Positions 26,935-36,451 are shown, counted from the stretch's first letter. The stretch is 64,000 nucleotides of DNA from Fulvivirga sediminis (GCF_016757215.1 NZ_JAESIY010000010.1:62001-126000), one strand, 5' to 3'. Notes: generated by a model not told the origin, from the letters alone. Program-made: numbers and translations.

Positions 26935-27000
26935 ATTCAGTACTTTTTCTTCTTGATGTTATTAACTCACTTATGTAATAATTTTTATATTAGCGATTTA

Positions 27001-28134
27001 ATGATCGTATCAATAATGGAGGCCTACAAAGTTATCAAACAATACAAGGAAACTGTCATTGAGACTTGGATGAACCGAGTCAGAGATGAATTGCCAGAAG
27101 CTAATAAACATGACAGCGTAGCTTTGGCAAATGATATACCTTTTTTTTTAGATAATCTAGCGCTCGTTTTAGAAGGGGTAGAAAAACGAGGATCACATGA
27201 AAGTTTGGAGCATGGTAAGCTCAGGGCTTTGTTCGATAATTATTCATTGTTACACGTTCTTAGAGAATATAGGATATTAAAGCAGGTTATATTTGAAACA
27301 CTTGATGCACATTGTGAGCAAAATGTAAAGGATCGAAATGCAGTAATGGATGCTTTTGATGTAGCTATAGAGCAAGCCGGTGAAATGTTTTTTCAGGTGA
27401 GGAATAAAATAGAAGCTAAGGCCAGAGAGCAAGTAGAGCATGACTATAATAAGTTACAAGATAGTGATATGCTCAAATTGGAGTTCATAGAAGGTCTTTC
27501 TCATGATATGAAAAATCCTATCACCAATATAAAGTTAGCAGTAGATTTGCTAAGAGGTAAAGAGTTGGCAGAAGAAGCGGAATCTATATTAAATCTACTT
27601 TCCAAAAATGCAGATAAAACAGAGGTGTTGATCAATAGTCTGAAAAATATCAGTTTTATTAATAATGAAGAAGGATTTCCCGTCACCTTGGATCAGGTAA
27701 ACCTTACAGGCAGGCTTCAAACATTTGTGAAAAATAATCGTGTACGAGCCGATCATCAAATAGAACTGGAGGTAGGCGAGCAAATAGAAGGGTACTGGGA
27801 TATTGAGGCCTTATTAAGAGCCTTAGATAATTTATTAGAAAATGCTATTAGGTATGGAGATGTGTCGCGGCCTATCACTATTGGAGCTCAGCAACAAGCC
27901 GAGTTTGTAATTATATTTGTTCATAATTATGGTAAGACTATCCCTTTTGAAGAACAAGCAAAGATATTTTCTCGCCTTTATCAGGTAAATAATTCTACAG
28001 GTGTTGGCCAGGGATTAGGCTTAGCCACCGTGAAAGAAATAGTGGAAGCGCATAATGGAAAAGTAGAAATATCCTCTTTAGAACAAGATGGAACCACTTT
28101 TAAGCTCGTTTTACCAGTAGATTCTCGTAGCTAA
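27001..28134 (+). CDS. Sensor histidine kinase with RsbRD-like N-terminal domain
   Basis: A soluble kinase of about 377 residues with no transmembrane segment. The N-terminal 150 residues (ETWMNRVRDELPEAN, IPFFLDNLALVLEGV) resemble the RsbRD_N domain found in stressosome and sensor proteins. Then come HisKA (H168 in LSHDMKNPITN) and HATPase_c (N box DNLLENAIRYG, G box GQGLGLATVKEIVEAHNG). The frame is open to 26953, but ATG 27001 or 27016 is a better start. It follows an ABC exporter after 66 bp. No response regulator is adjacent, so its partner is elsewhere. Confidence 0.85.
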   Translation: MIVSIMEAYKVIKQYKETVIETWMNRVRDELPEANKHDSVALANDIPFFLDNLALVLEGVEKRGSHESLEHGKLRALFDNYSLLHVLREYRILKQVIFETLDAHCEQNVKDRNAVMDAFDVAIEQAGEMFFQVRNKIEAKAREQVEHDYNKLQDSDMLKLEFIEGLSHDMKNPITNIKLAVDLLRGKELAEEAESILNLLSKNADKTEVLINSLKNISFINNEEGFPVTLDQVNLTGRLQTFVKNNRVRADHQIELEVGEQIEGYWDIEALLRALDNLLENAIRYGDVSRPITIGAQQQAEFVIIFVHNYGKTIPFEEQAKIFSRLYQVNNSTGVGQGLGLATVKEIVEAHNGKVEISSLEQDGTTFKLVLPVDSRS

Positions 28135-28178
28135 GACTTCATTTATTATCACTGCATCATATTTGTAGTGATATTAAT

Positions 28179-28637
28179 ATGATATCAGTATTAACCAAAA
28201 CTATAGGGCTAGGAGCTGTAACCGGATTGCGGTCTATGCTTGGCCCTGCAATGCTATGTTTTTATTTGAACAGAGAGCCTCAATCCTTTAAGAGAAGGGC
28301 CTTAAAATTATCTTCACTACAAAAGGTGACCACCGTAATGGCAGTAGGCGAACTGATAGGAGATAAACTTCCTTTTGCTCCTGATAGAGTTAATCCTACG
28401 GCTCTGGCTGGTAGAGCGCTTATGGGGGCTTTGGTAGGAGCTATATTATTTAAAGACGGAGGTAAATCCGCTTATAGAGGAGGAATAATAGGTGGTGTTA
28501 CTGCCATGTTGGCTGCCGGCGTAGGTTATTATTTGAGAAAAAAGGTAGGACAGGCTACCGAAATAGAGGACCCTTATCTGGGAGCAGCGGAAGATCTGAT
28601 AGCTATAGGCTCAGGCTTCACAATGGTTACTTATTAA
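28179..28637 (+). CDS. DUF4126 membrane protein
   Basis: A 152-residue protein with the family start GLGAVTGLRSMLGPAML and several Gly/Ala-rich hydrophobic segments (AGRALMGALVGAILF, GGIIGGVTAMLAAGVGY). Function of the family is unknown to me. It starts 45 bp after the histidine kinase gene on the same strand and may be co-transcribed. Its stop is 3 bp from the stop of the convergent DUF1684 gene, leaving no room for a terminator. Confidence 0.8.
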   Translation: MISVLTKTIGLGAVTGLRSMLGPAMLCFYLNREPQSFKRRALKLSSLQKVTTVMAVGELIGDKLPFAPDRVNPTALAGRALMGALVGAILFKDGGKSAYRGGIIGGVTAMLAAGVGYYLRKKVGQATEIEDPYLGAAEDLIAIGSGFTMVTY

Positions 28638-28639
28638 TT

Positions 28640-29263
28640 CTAATTTCCATTTTTAAAAGCTTTGACGCCAGCTGTTACTTTAGCGCTTACCCTGTTCTGT
28701 CGGGGTACTAAAGGACATGAATATTTGCTGTTATAGACACAATAGGGATTATATGCTTTATTAAAATCGATAATAATTGTATCTCCTTCAGGTATTTTTA
28801 AACTAATATACCTTCCTCCTCCATAGGTTTCCTCCCCGTTGGTTTTGTCAGTAAAGGGTAAGAAAAGGTGATCTTTATATTCTTCTGTTTTTCTTAAATC
28901 ATGGCTCTGGTAGATTTCAAGCACTACTTTTATGGTGTCTATCATAAAATGAGCTTCACCATATTTCTCATAAATGGGCGAACGATCAGTAGAAGTTGCC
29001 ATTTTAAAAGGTTTCTGGTTCGGGGTTCTCAAGAACTTAGCTTGTATATAAAAGGACGTGTCAATGGCAAAAAAGTCCAGTCCTTCAAAGTGGCGAAGGT
29101 CTTTTTTTTCTAGCGGAGAGCTGTCTTTGTTGGCATATTCTTCATTGAGCTCATCTTGAAATTGGTGAATGCCTCTGATAATGTCTTCTTGCTTATTTTT
29201 CTGAGCAAACAAGCTTAAATGACTGATGAGAAGAAGAAAAGAAATAATTTTTAATCTGAACAT
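28640..29263 (-). CDS. DUF1684 secreted protein
   Basis: A protein of 207 residues (ATG 29263) with a signal peptide ending LSLFAQ. The DUF1684 core is very clear: GGGRYISLKIPEGDTIIIDF followed by NKAYNPYCVYNSKYSCPLVP. In the family this Asn/Tyr/Cys block is invariant. Its activity is unknown to me. The start at 29263 fits the signal peptide better than the ATG at 29281. It is convergent with DUF4126 and divergent from the esterase gene. Confidence 0.88.
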   Translation of the reverse strand: MFRLKIISFLLLISHLSLFAQKNKQEDIIRGIHQFQDELNEEYANKDSSPLEKKDLRHFEGLDFFAIDTSFYIQAKFLRTPNQKPFKMATSTDRSPIYEKYGEAHFMIDTIKVVLEIYQSHDLRKTEEYKDHLFLPFTDKTNGEETYGGGRYISLKIPEGDTIIIDFNKAYNPYCVYNSKYSCPLVPRQNRVSAKVTAGVKAFKNGN

Positions 29264-29325
29264 AGTGAAAGTTAAGATCATTTAATAAATGAAGCTTAAA
29301 TTAAAGGCTTATAGATCATAAACCC

Positions 29326-30216
29326 ATGAAAAAAGTTTACATATTATTTTTACTATTGATAGCAATGAATAGTTATGCTCAGGAACAAGAACCTTTGGAG
29401 ATAGCTTTATACCCAGAAGGTACTCCTAATGCTTTAGGTAATAAAACTAAAGACATTCCCATGTTATATTACTACCCGTCAGCCTATGAGGGGGTTCTGA
29501 AAACAGCAGTAGTGATATGCCCTGGAGGAGGGTATACTCATTTAGCTATTGAAAAAGAAGGATTTAAAATGGCTCAGTGGTTTAATAGTTTTGGCGTCTC
29601 AGCCATTGTTTTGAAGTACCGACTGGGCGGAGATGGATATAAAAACCCGGTGCCTTTACAAGATGTACAACAAGCTTTAAGGGTGGTGCGATCTAAGGCC
29701 GAAGAATGGCATATTGCCACTGAAAAGGTTGGAGTAATGGGTTTTTCTGCAGGTGGTCATCTGGCCTCTACAGTGGCTACTCACTGGGATCTTGGAGATC
29801 CTTTGGCTAAAGATCAATTGCAGAGGCTTAGCTGTAGACCTGATTTTGTTATTCTTGGTTATCCTGTAGTAACTATGGAAGATGATTTCACTCATAAGGG
29901 CTCAAAAAAAGCACTTTTGGGAGATGAACCTGATGCAGATCTGGTGAAAAAGCTTTCAAATGAAACACAGATCAATGAAAAGACACCTCCAGCTTTTATT
30001 TTTCATACTTATGAAGATGGCGCCGTGCCTGTTCAAAATAGCTTACAGTTTTATTCGGCCATGGTAGCTGCTGGGGTGCCAGGAGAGCTGCACATATATC
30101 AAAAAGGAGGGCATGGACTTGGTTTCGGGCCAGAATCTTCTTCTTATTTTACCTGGCGCGAAACCTGTAGCCGATGGTTGGAAAACATCAATATGGTAGA
30201 TGGAGCTATTGAGTAA
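29326..30216 (+). CDS. Secreted alpha/beta hydrolase, acetylxylan esterase-like
   Basis: A 296-residue serine hydrolase with signal peptide (ends NSYAQ). The oxyanion segment is VVICPGGGYTHLA, nucleophile elbow GFSAGGH (Ser), Asp region HTYEDGAVPV and His in GGHGLG. It resembles BD-FAE/CE-type esterases that deacetylate plant or algal polysaccharides, though no carbohydrate locus adjoins it. The stop overlaps the convergent barrel gene by 11 nt. Confidence 0.88.
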   Translation: MKKVYILFLLLIAMNSYAQEQEPLEIALYPEGTPNALGNKTKDIPMLYYYPSAYEGVLKTAVVICPGGGYTHLAIEKEGFKMAQWFNSFGVSAIVLKYRLGGDGYKNPVPLQDVQQALRVVRSKAEEWHIATEKVGVMGFSAGGHLASTVATHWDLGDPLAKDQLQRLSCRPDFVILGYPVVTMEDDFTHKGSKKALLGDEPDADLVKKLSNETQINEKTPPAFIFHTYEDGAVPVQNSLQFYSAMVAAGVPGELHIYQKGGHGLGFGPESSSYFTWRETCSRWLENINMVDGAIE

Positions 30217-30910
30217 TTAATATGCCGATAGAGATTTCTAATCCGGTAAAATCGACCTTAGAATCGGCCCAGTCTACATCTTTTGTTTTTAATGTTCCGG
30301 TCATTTCTCCTCCAGTGTAGCTGCCTTTTAGTCCTAGGTCAGCATCACCTATAAAGTAATTAGCTTCTAATGATAGTCCCCATCGGCGAGTTACGTATAC
30401 CACATATTCAGCTCCAAAATAATAGCCTAAGCCAATGCCATGGCTATAGTCGAAGCTGGAATTGGCAACAGCCCAGCCTTCAAATTTACGTATGGCGCGG
30501 TCCATATTGCCATAGTTAAGCTTATTGTCAAACCCATAAAAACCAAAGCCGCCTCCTTTTACTCTGAATTCTTGTTGCTTTCCTACAAACTGAAGAGCCA
30601 GTTCTAAAGGGATCATAATGGTGAAATTAGGGCCTAATAAAGCTTCTTTGCTTTCAAAATCATCAATGTCTTTTATATTCATGCCACTCATTCTATAAAG
30701 GGAGAAGCCTGTTTGTATGGCAAAGTAATCATTCAGGTCTACGCCTACACCTCTTAGTGAAAATGGACTAATGGGCGTGGATAAATAACCATTTTTAGGT
30801 AAGAAATATGAGAATGAAAGGCCTACCTCCTGTGCTTTTGATGGAGTGATAGTGAAAATGAAAAAAATACTTAGAATAAAAATACTCCTTTTAAAGGTTT
30901 TCAGAGTCAT
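30206..30910 (-). CDS. Outer membrane beta-barrel protein
   Basis: A 234-residue protein with signal peptide (ends SKAQ) and amphipathic strands (LALQFVGKQQEFRVKGGGFG, IGLGYYFGAEYVVYVTRRWG, LSLEANYFIGDADLGLKGSY) ending in ISIGILITQ. This pattern fits an outer-membrane barrel of 8 or 10 strands. No specific family is recognised. It overlaps the esterase gene tail by 11 nt. Confidence 0.75.
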   Translation of the reverse strand: MTLKTFKRSIFILSIFFIFTITPSKAQEVGLSFSYFLPKNGYLSTPISPFSLRGVGVDLNDYFAIQTGFSLYRMSGMNIKDIDDFESKEALLGPNFTIMIPLELALQFVGKQQEFRVKGGGFGFYGFDNKLNYGNMDRAIRKFEGWAVANSSFDYSHGIGLGYYFGAEYVVYVTRRWGLSLEANYFIGDADLGLKGSYTGGEMTGTLKTKDVDWADSKVDFTGLEISIGILITQ

Positions 30911-31046
30911 TACTATAATTGAATTTGTTAAATTAAGATATCTGTGAATATTTTGCAGACACAGTATACAAAAGAAGTGAAAACGCTCCTTACATCCGAG
31001 TGATTAACTTCAATTGTATTGATCACATGTAAGTTTAATTTATATT

Positions 31047-32786
31047 ATGTTTTTAAAATCAATATACACACTAATACTAACGGCTTTTTGTCTTTCTATA
31101 TGGAGTTGTACTACTCAGGAAAATTCGCAAAAGGCAGATCTTATTATCCGAGGCGGTACTATTTACACTTTGGATGAAGGGCATCCGAAGGCAGAGGCCA
31201 TAGCTGTAAAGGCAGGAAGAATTATAGCGGTAGGTAAAGAGGCAGATGTGGAATTGCTCTCTGGTGATAGTACAGAGTTTATAGACTTAAAAGGGCAGAC
31301 GCTGACTCCTGGTTTTATAGAAGGGCATGGGCATTTCATGGGCCTTGGTTATAGCGAACTTAACCTTAACCTGATGGATGTCTCTAGTTATGATGAGCTC
31401 GTAATGCGTGTAAAAGCGGCAGCAGATAAGGCAAAGCCTGGTCAATGGATCATAGGTAGAGGGTGGCACCAAAGCAAATGGACGCCACAGCCGGATCCAA
31501 TGGTGAATGGGTTTCAAACGCATGATAAATTAAGTGCGGTGTCTCCAAATAATCCTGTTTACCTTTCTCATGCCAGTGGGCACGCAGGCTTTGCTAATGC
31601 TAAAGCTATGCAGCTAGCTGGTGTAATGCCGTTAGCTCAGGAAAGCTTAGCAGAGCAGCAGGTAGAAGGAGGGGAGATCATTAGAGATGAAATGGGAAAT
31701 CCAACAGGAATTTTTAATGAAAGGGCTATGGAGGTTATTACCAGGCATATCCCTGAAAATTCGGAAGACAGGGACATGGAGGCTTTAAAGCTGGCTATCG
31801 AAGCTTGTCATAAAAATGGGATTACCAGTTTTCATGATGCTGGCATTGACGGAAAAACCATTGATCTTTATAGAAAAGCTAAAGAAGAAGGGGCTTTAAA
31901 ACTGAGAATGTATGCTATGGTTACGGGTGAGGATACAACTTTGGTTGAAAGATGGTTTAAGCGTGGGCCAGAGATTGATACTTCTGATTATTTATTGACC
32001 ATCAGGTCAGTTAAGCTGCATTGCGATGGAGCTTTAGGATCACGAGGAGCGTGGTTATTAGAAGAGTATGAAGATAGACCGGGACATTACGGTATGGCTA
32101 CTGTACCTATGAAGTATGTTAGTTATATATCAGATAAGGCACTGAAAAATGGTTTTCAGGTTTGTTCTCATGCTATCGGAGATAGAACGAATCATGAAAT
32201 TCTCAATATATATGAAAATACATTTCATCAAAATTCACAAGAAGCGAAAGATAGCAGATTTAGGATAGAGCATGCTCAGCATTTGGCTCCTAAAGACATT
32301 CCTAGATTTGGCAGGTTGGGCGTCATTCCTGCTATGCAGGCCATACATATGTCTTCTGACAGGTCATGGGCTATAGATAGGTTAGGGGAAAAGCGGATAA
32401 AAGAAGGAGCTTATATGTGGCATGACCTTTTAGAAACTGGAGCTAGATTGATAAATGGTACTGACGTGCCGGTAGAGCCTATCAACCCGATAGCCTCTTT
32501 TTATGCAAGTGTTAGCAGAAAGACATTGCAAGGAGAACCGGAGGGTGGCTATGAGCCAGAGCAGAAAATGACCAGAGAGCAGGCATTAAAAACCTATACC
32601 CTCAATGCTGCTTATGGGGCCTTTGAAGAAGATGTTAAAGGTTCTATTGAAGTCGGTAAACTGGCCGATTTTACCGTCTTTTCAAAGGATATTATGACCA
32701 TTCCAGAAAAAGAAATTTTGTCCGTTCAGGTTATGATGACCATCTTTGAAGGCCAGGTTGTATACTCGACCGAAGACAAAAAATAA
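31047..32786 (+). CDS. Amidohydrolase lipoprotein (YtcJ-like)
   Basis: A 579-residue metal-dependent amidohydrolase of the YtcJ/AaLS type. It has lipobox SIWSC (about residue 21), N-terminal strand domain (IIRGGTIYTLDE), metal HxH in FIEGHGHFMGLG, CHAIGDR, IEHAQHL, and C-terminal NGTDVPVEPINP with the metal Asp. Members hydrolyse amide or formyl groups of diverse substrates. It begins a tight run with DUF2911 and PLP-enzyme genes (25 and 5 bp gaps), so the three may act on one substrate. Confidence 0.9.
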   Translation: MFLKSIYTLILTAFCLSIWSCTTQENSQKADLIIRGGTIYTLDEGHPKAEAIAVKAGRIIAVGKEADVELLSGDSTEFIDLKGQTLTPGFIEGHGHFMGLGYSELNLNLMDVSSYDELVMRVKAAADKAKPGQWIIGRGWHQSKWTPQPDPMVNGFQTHDKLSAVSPNNPVYLSHASGHAGFANAKAMQLAGVMPLAQESLAEQQVEGGEIIRDEMGNPTGIFNERAMEVITRHIPENSEDRDMEALKLAIEACHKNGITSFHDAGIDGKTIDLYRKAKEEGALKLRMYAMVTGEDTTLVERWFKRGPEIDTSDYLLTIRSVKLHCDGALGSRGAWLLEEYEDRPGHYGMATVPMKYVSYISDKALKNGFQVCSHAIGDRTNHEILNIYENTFHQNSQEAKDSRFRIEHAQHLAPKDIPRFGRLGVIPAMQAIHMSSDRSWAIDRLGEKRIKEGAYMWHDLLETGARLINGTDVPVEPINPIASFYASVSRKTLQGEPEGGYEPEQKMTREQALKTYTLNAAYGAFEEDVKGSIEVGKLADFTVFSKDIMTIPEKEILSVQVMMTIFEGQVVYSTEDKK

Positions 32787-32810
32787 CATTCAATAATTAA
32801 ATATTTTAAT

Positions 32811-33431
32811 ATGAAAAATTTAAAGAACTACTATTTCCTGTTGCTAATGGCTATTGCTACAGGCTTCTTATTTTCTTGCGGAGGAGCAAAAGAGTCAGGA
32901 GAAGACAATGGTGAAGTGGTTGCAGATACTGTGGAAGGTGAGGCTGTGAGTGATACTAGTAAGACCATCGAAAGTCCTAGAAAGCAAGCTGAAGGAGAAA
33001 TAGGAGGTGTGAAGGTAGTGGTTGACTACGGTTCGCCAGCAGTGAAAAATAGAGAAATTTGGGGAGGACTAGAAAAATACGGAGCTGTATGGAGAGCGGG
33101 AGCTAATGAAACTACTTCTTTTGAATTTAGTGAAAACATTAAGGTGGGAGACAATGAAGTGCCTGCAGGAAAATATGGTTTTTATCTTATCCCTAATGAA
33201 AATAACGAATGGGTGGCTATTGTTAATACTGATTGGAATAAAGAAAAGCATGGCGCTTGGGGCGCTTATAACTATAATGAAAAGCATGATGTAGCGAGAG
33301 TAAGCATTACCCCGGAATGGAAGGATGAAGTGACAGAAAGGCTAACTTATTCAGTAGTAGATAATGGTGTAGTACTAGAGTGGGAAAAAATGAAACTCAC
33401 TATCCCTTTAGAGGCAGCACAACAAAACTAA
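32811..33431 (+). CDS. DUF2911 lipoprotein
   Basis: A 206-residue lipoprotein (lipobox LFSCG, Cys about residue 23), an acidic linker, and a DUF2911 domain with VVVDYGSPAVKNREIWG, VWRAGANETTSFEF, VPAGKYGFYLIP and WGAYNYNEKHDVARVSI. The family is common in Bacteroidota and has no known activity to my knowledge. It sits in an operon between the amidohydrolase and a PLP enzyme. Confidence 0.88.
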   Translation: MKNLKNYYFLLLMAIATGFLFSCGGAKESGEDNGEVVADTVEGEAVSDTSKTIESPRKQAEGEIGGVKVVVDYGSPAVKNREIWGGLEKYGAVWRAGANETTSFEFSENIKVGDNEVPAGKYGFYLIPNENNEWVAIVNTDWNKEKHGAWGAYNYNEKHDVARVSITPEWKDEVTERLTYSVVDNGVVLEWEKMKLTIPLEAAQQN

Positions 33432-33435
33432 GTTA

Positions 33436-34542
33436 GTGTTATCTATTTCTAAACCTACGCTTATTCTTGATGAGGAGAAGTGTAGGTACAATATAAAAAG
33501 GATGAAAGAGAAGGCCGATGCTAATAATCAAGACTTTCGGCCTCATTTCAAAACCCATCAATCTAATGGCATAGGTTTATGGCTGAAGGAGGCCGGAGTA
33601 CAGGCTATCACAGTATCTTCTTTGGACATGGCTTTCTATTTCTCACAGGCAGGATGGAACGATATTACCGTTGCATTTCCTTTCAATGTATTGGAAGCGG
33701 GGGAGCTTCAAAAATTTCCAAGTAATTGTCACCTGACTTTATTAGTAGATAATGAACAGGCTGTTAGTTGTTTAATAGCTCTAGGCTTACCTTTATCTGT
33801 TTTTATTGAAATAGACAGCGGTGCACATAGAACGGGGCTTTCAATGTCGGATAAGGGCAGTATTTTAAAACTTATTATTAAAGTGAGATCTTCAGAGAAT
33901 CTCAGCTTTAAGGGCTTATATTCTCATGCAGGTCATTCGTATCAGTGCAGAGGTGAAGATGAAGTAAAGACTGTTCATAAGTATTTACAAGACAACCTGA
34001 AAGCATTAAAGCATACCTTGGTTGAGGCAGGTGAAATATATGTATGCACTGGAGATACTCCTACTTGTAGTGTTGGAAGTCATTTTGCAGGAAGTGATGC
34101 CTTAAGCCCGGGGAATTTTGTGTTTTATGATGTGATGCAAGCGGAAATAGGGGCATGTTCTTATAATGACATTGCTGTAGCTGTGGCCTGCCCTGTAGTA
34201 TCTAAAAATGCAGAACGTAAAGAAATTTGTATTTATGGTGGCGCTATACACTTTAGTAAAGACAGTGTTGAAATAGATGGGAATCAGTCTTTTGGGCAGT
34301 ATGTTGAAAATGTTGGAGAGCTTGGATGGGGTAATGTTGTGCCTGGCTGCAATCTAAAAGGCCTTTCTCAAGAACATGGTATCCTACAGGTTACTGATGC
34401 TGTTTTTAATAAAATAAAAGTAGGCGATGTGGTGAAGATTTTACCAATACACAGTTGTTTGGCTGCTCAGTGCCTGGGGCACTATATGACCACCGGAGGA
34501 ATGTGGGTGGAGCATTTTGTAAGTATAAAATCTCAAAGGTGA
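33436..34542 (+). CDS. PLP enzyme, D-threonine aldolase / D-serine dehydratase-like
   Basis: A 368-residue fold-type III PLP enzyme. It has an N-terminal alanine-racemase barrel with the PLP Lys in RPHFKTHQS, a GLYSHAGHSY segment, and a C-terminal beta domain with a likely metal site in IHSCLAAQC (His/Cys pair as in eukaryote-type D-serine dehydratase). It probably cleaves or dehydrates a D-hydroxy-amino acid. GTG 33436 is the start, 5 bp after the DUF2911 stop, indicating coupling. Confidence 0.87.
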   Translation: MLSISKPTLILDEEKCRYNIKRMKEKADANNQDFRPHFKTHQSNGIGLWLKEAGVQAITVSSLDMAFYFSQAGWNDITVAFPFNVLEAGELQKFPSNCHLTLLVDNEQAVSCLIALGLPLSVFIEIDSGAHRTGLSMSDKGSILKLIIKVRSSENLSFKGLYSHAGHSYQCRGEDEVKTVHKYLQDNLKALKHTLVEAGEIYVCTGDTPTCSVGSHFAGSDALSPGNFVFYDVMQAEIGACSYNDIAVAVACPVVSKNAERKEICIYGGAIHFSKDSVEIDGNQSFGQYVENVGELGWGNVVPGCNLKGLSQEHGILQVTDAVFNKIKVGDVVKILPIHSCLAAQCLGHYMTTGGMWVEHFVSIKSQR

Positions 34543-34564
34543 GTGATTTGCACCTTTGAGATTT
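34528..34564. terminator. Intrinsic terminator overlapping the PLP-enzyme stop
   Basis: A 14-bp perfect stem (AAATCTCAAAGGTG / CACCTTTGAGATTT) with a 9-nt loop. It contains the stop codon at 34540-34542 and serves the convergent TerB-like gene too. The T-run is short (TTTT soon after). Confidence 0.7.
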
Positions 34565-34571
34565 GAAGTTT

Positions 34572-35006
34572 TTAATTTAAGTATTTTTGTGCTTTATTTT
34601 TCAGCATTTCTCTATCAGCAGTGATTGACGGATCACTGAAAATTTTAGAAGAAAGCTCTGCAATTACCCCTTTTTTGTAACCAAGCCTTTCTGCTATATC
34701 CTGACAAAATACAATTTCACTTTTGAATACTTGTCCGTCTACTTTCATCAATTGAACTACATGATACAAATGTTCAAATTTTTGATCAGGAGTAAGCATG
34801 CTTAAATCACCAATTGGTCTTTCAGGATTTTTAAGCATCTCATCAATTTCTTCTTTGCTAACTCCATTAGACTGGCCAATGATATGAATAAGCTTTGCTT
34901 CTTTTTCCGCAACCTCGTTATCACTGGCTGCCAATTGTATAAGCACGTTGAGTTGTTCCTTAACCATATTAGTAAAGTTATTTACGGTGTATTGAGTTGT
35001 TTCCAT
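34572..35006 (-). CDS. TerB-like protein
   Basis: A 144-residue all-helical protein resembling the TerB/DUF533 helical fold. It has LIQLAASDNEVAEKEAKLIH in the first repeat and LMKVDGQVFKSEIVFCQDIA in the second, the family's two acidic metal-site loops (SDNEV, VDGQV). TerB domains bind metal and occur in stress proteins. No other ter genes lie nearby. It is cytoplasmic. Confidence 0.75.
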   Translation of the reverse strand: METTQYTVNNFTNMVKEQLNVLIQLAASDNEVAEKEAKLIHIIGQSNGVSKEEIDEMLKNPERPIGDLSMLTPDQKFEHLYHVVQLMKVDGQVFKSEIVFCQDIAERLGYKKGVIAELSSKIFSDPSITADREMLKNKAQKYLN

Positions 35007-35278
35007 TAAAGTTATTAAATAAAGTAGTTACAAGATAATTAAACTTCAGATTATTATACAGTTAATAGCGTTTGATCTAAGAGTTTAGCCATGTGCTAAA
35101 AATAGATGAAATTATAATATATATCGTGTTTTTCGACATAAGGTAAGCGCTGTTTTTTTGAATTAGAGGTTTGGTGTATATTAGAAGCAGAACCTATGAT
35201 GAATAATAAGACTATATTTATTTCTGTGCAACCTGGGAAGAAGTAGGCTGTCTTTGATATGAATATAAAATAAGCTTA

Positions 35279-35971
35279 ATGATGAATAGTATTAAAATGA
35301 TAGTGTCTTTATTAATATCATTCTCCTTGATATTTTCGGTGCAGGGGCAGGATGTGGAGGAAAGAAATCTAGAATCTTTTCATGAAATTCGAACTGGGCA
35401 GGCTATAGATGTTTACCTCAAAAAGGGTAGTACCGAAAGTGTGAAAATTGAAGCTAAGGGAATAGATTTAAATGATGTAGTCACTTTCGTTTCAGGAGGA
35501 AGGTTAAAAATAGAGCTCAATGATGGACATTTCCGAAATCACTCTGTAAAAGTATATGTAACCTATGTGAATCTTGATGGAATATCGGCGAGTTCTGCAT
35601 CGAGCGTGTATGGAGAAGATCAAATTGAAGGTGAAAGTATGGATATAGGAGTATCCAGTGCAGCTGATGTGGAGGTGTCTGTAGCCGTAAATCAGCTAGA
35701 AGTGTCAGTTTCAAGTTCTGGTGACCTAGACTTGAAGGGCAGTGCTAATTATGCAGAAATAAAGGCCAGTAGTGCAGGAGGCATAGATGCTTATGATCTC
35801 AAAGCTAAACATGTTAGGGCTAGGGTAAGTAGTGCTGGTAGCGCGAAGATCCATGCTTTGCAAGAGATTGATGCAGATGCATCTAGTGGAGGCAGTATAA
35901 GATATAGAGGGAACCCTCAAAAATCTCAGACCAACACTAGTAGTGGAGGATCTGTGAGAAAATCAGACTAA
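35279..35971 (+). CDS. DUF2807 (head GIN-domain) secreted protein
   Basis: A 230-residue protein with signal peptide (ends SVQGQ) and a right-handed beta-helix-like DUF2807 domain. Short Ser/Ala/Gly-rich repeats run throughout (GISASSASSVYG, SSAADVEVSVA, SSSGDLDLKGS, SSAGGIDAYDL, SSAGSAKIHAL, SSGGSIRYRG). This family has been called a putative auto-transporter adhesin, but no translocator domain is present. It is probably periplasmic or surface-exposed. Confidence 0.85.
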   Translation: MMNSIKMIVSLLISFSLIFSVQGQDVEERNLESFHEIRTGQAIDVYLKKGSTESVKIEAKGIDLNDVVTFVSGGRLKIELNDGHFRNHSVKVYVTYVNLDGISASSASSVYGEDQIEGESMDIGVSSAADVEVSVAVNQLEVSVSSSGDLDLKGSANYAEIKASSAGGIDAYDLKAKHVRARVSSAGSAKIHALQEIDADASSGGSIRYRGNPQKSQTNTSSGGSVRKSD

Positions 35972-35992
35972 ACCTAAGCCGAAGTAAGTGCT

Positions 35993-36163
35993 TTAGAAAG
36001 AGGTTTTAACACGTTCCTCTTGTAGGTTAAGCTCTAGGTTAGAAACGGCATCATCAAAATGCTTCATATATGAACTATCCACAGTATTGTTCATAGACTT
36101 TCTTATGTTCCAATTGATTTTTTTAAGTGAAAAGTTAATCATAATAGAAAGTGTTTTATTCAT
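35993..36163 (-). CDS. Possible small hypothetical protein
   Basis: A 56-residue reading frame from ATG 36163, ending 22 bp from the convergent DUF2807 gene. The frame stays open upstream to a stop at about 36270, with a TTG at 36235 but no ATG before 36163. Composition (DDAVSNLELNLQEERVKTSF end) looks plausible for coding sequence, but there is no family signal. It could also be the remnant of a longer gene. Confidence 0.3.
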   Translation of the reverse strand: MNKTLSIMINFSLKKINWNIRKSMNNTVDSSYMKHFDDAVSNLELNLQEERVKTSF

Positions 36164-36443
36164 AAAGTGAAAAATGGTATAATTTTTCTGTTTTAGTTGA
36201 AAGACAACAAAATCGTTGCCAGGTTTCCCTTCCAACGCAAAAAATGTAAAATTGGATATTGGTTACACGATTACTGGAAGTATATTCAGTTAATTAGTAA
36301 AATATACATGTCAATGGTAAAAGTCTTTTAATCCCTATTGGGCGTGGATGAGATATAAATTCGCTTGCTGTCTATTCCCCTTGTACGAATTTTTTGAAAG
36401 ATAATATGTATTGTCAATTCATGTGGTTTATTCTGTTGTTTTA

Positions 36444-36451
36444 TAATTTTG
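36444..36451 (+). promoter_or_regulatory. Bacteroidota -7 element for the deaminase gene
   Basis: TAATTTTG matches TAnnTTTG and lies 20 nt before ATG 36472, which supports that start over the upstream in-frame codons. The -33 element is unclear. Apart from this, the region 36236-36471 holds no other signal I can name. Confidence 0.55.
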
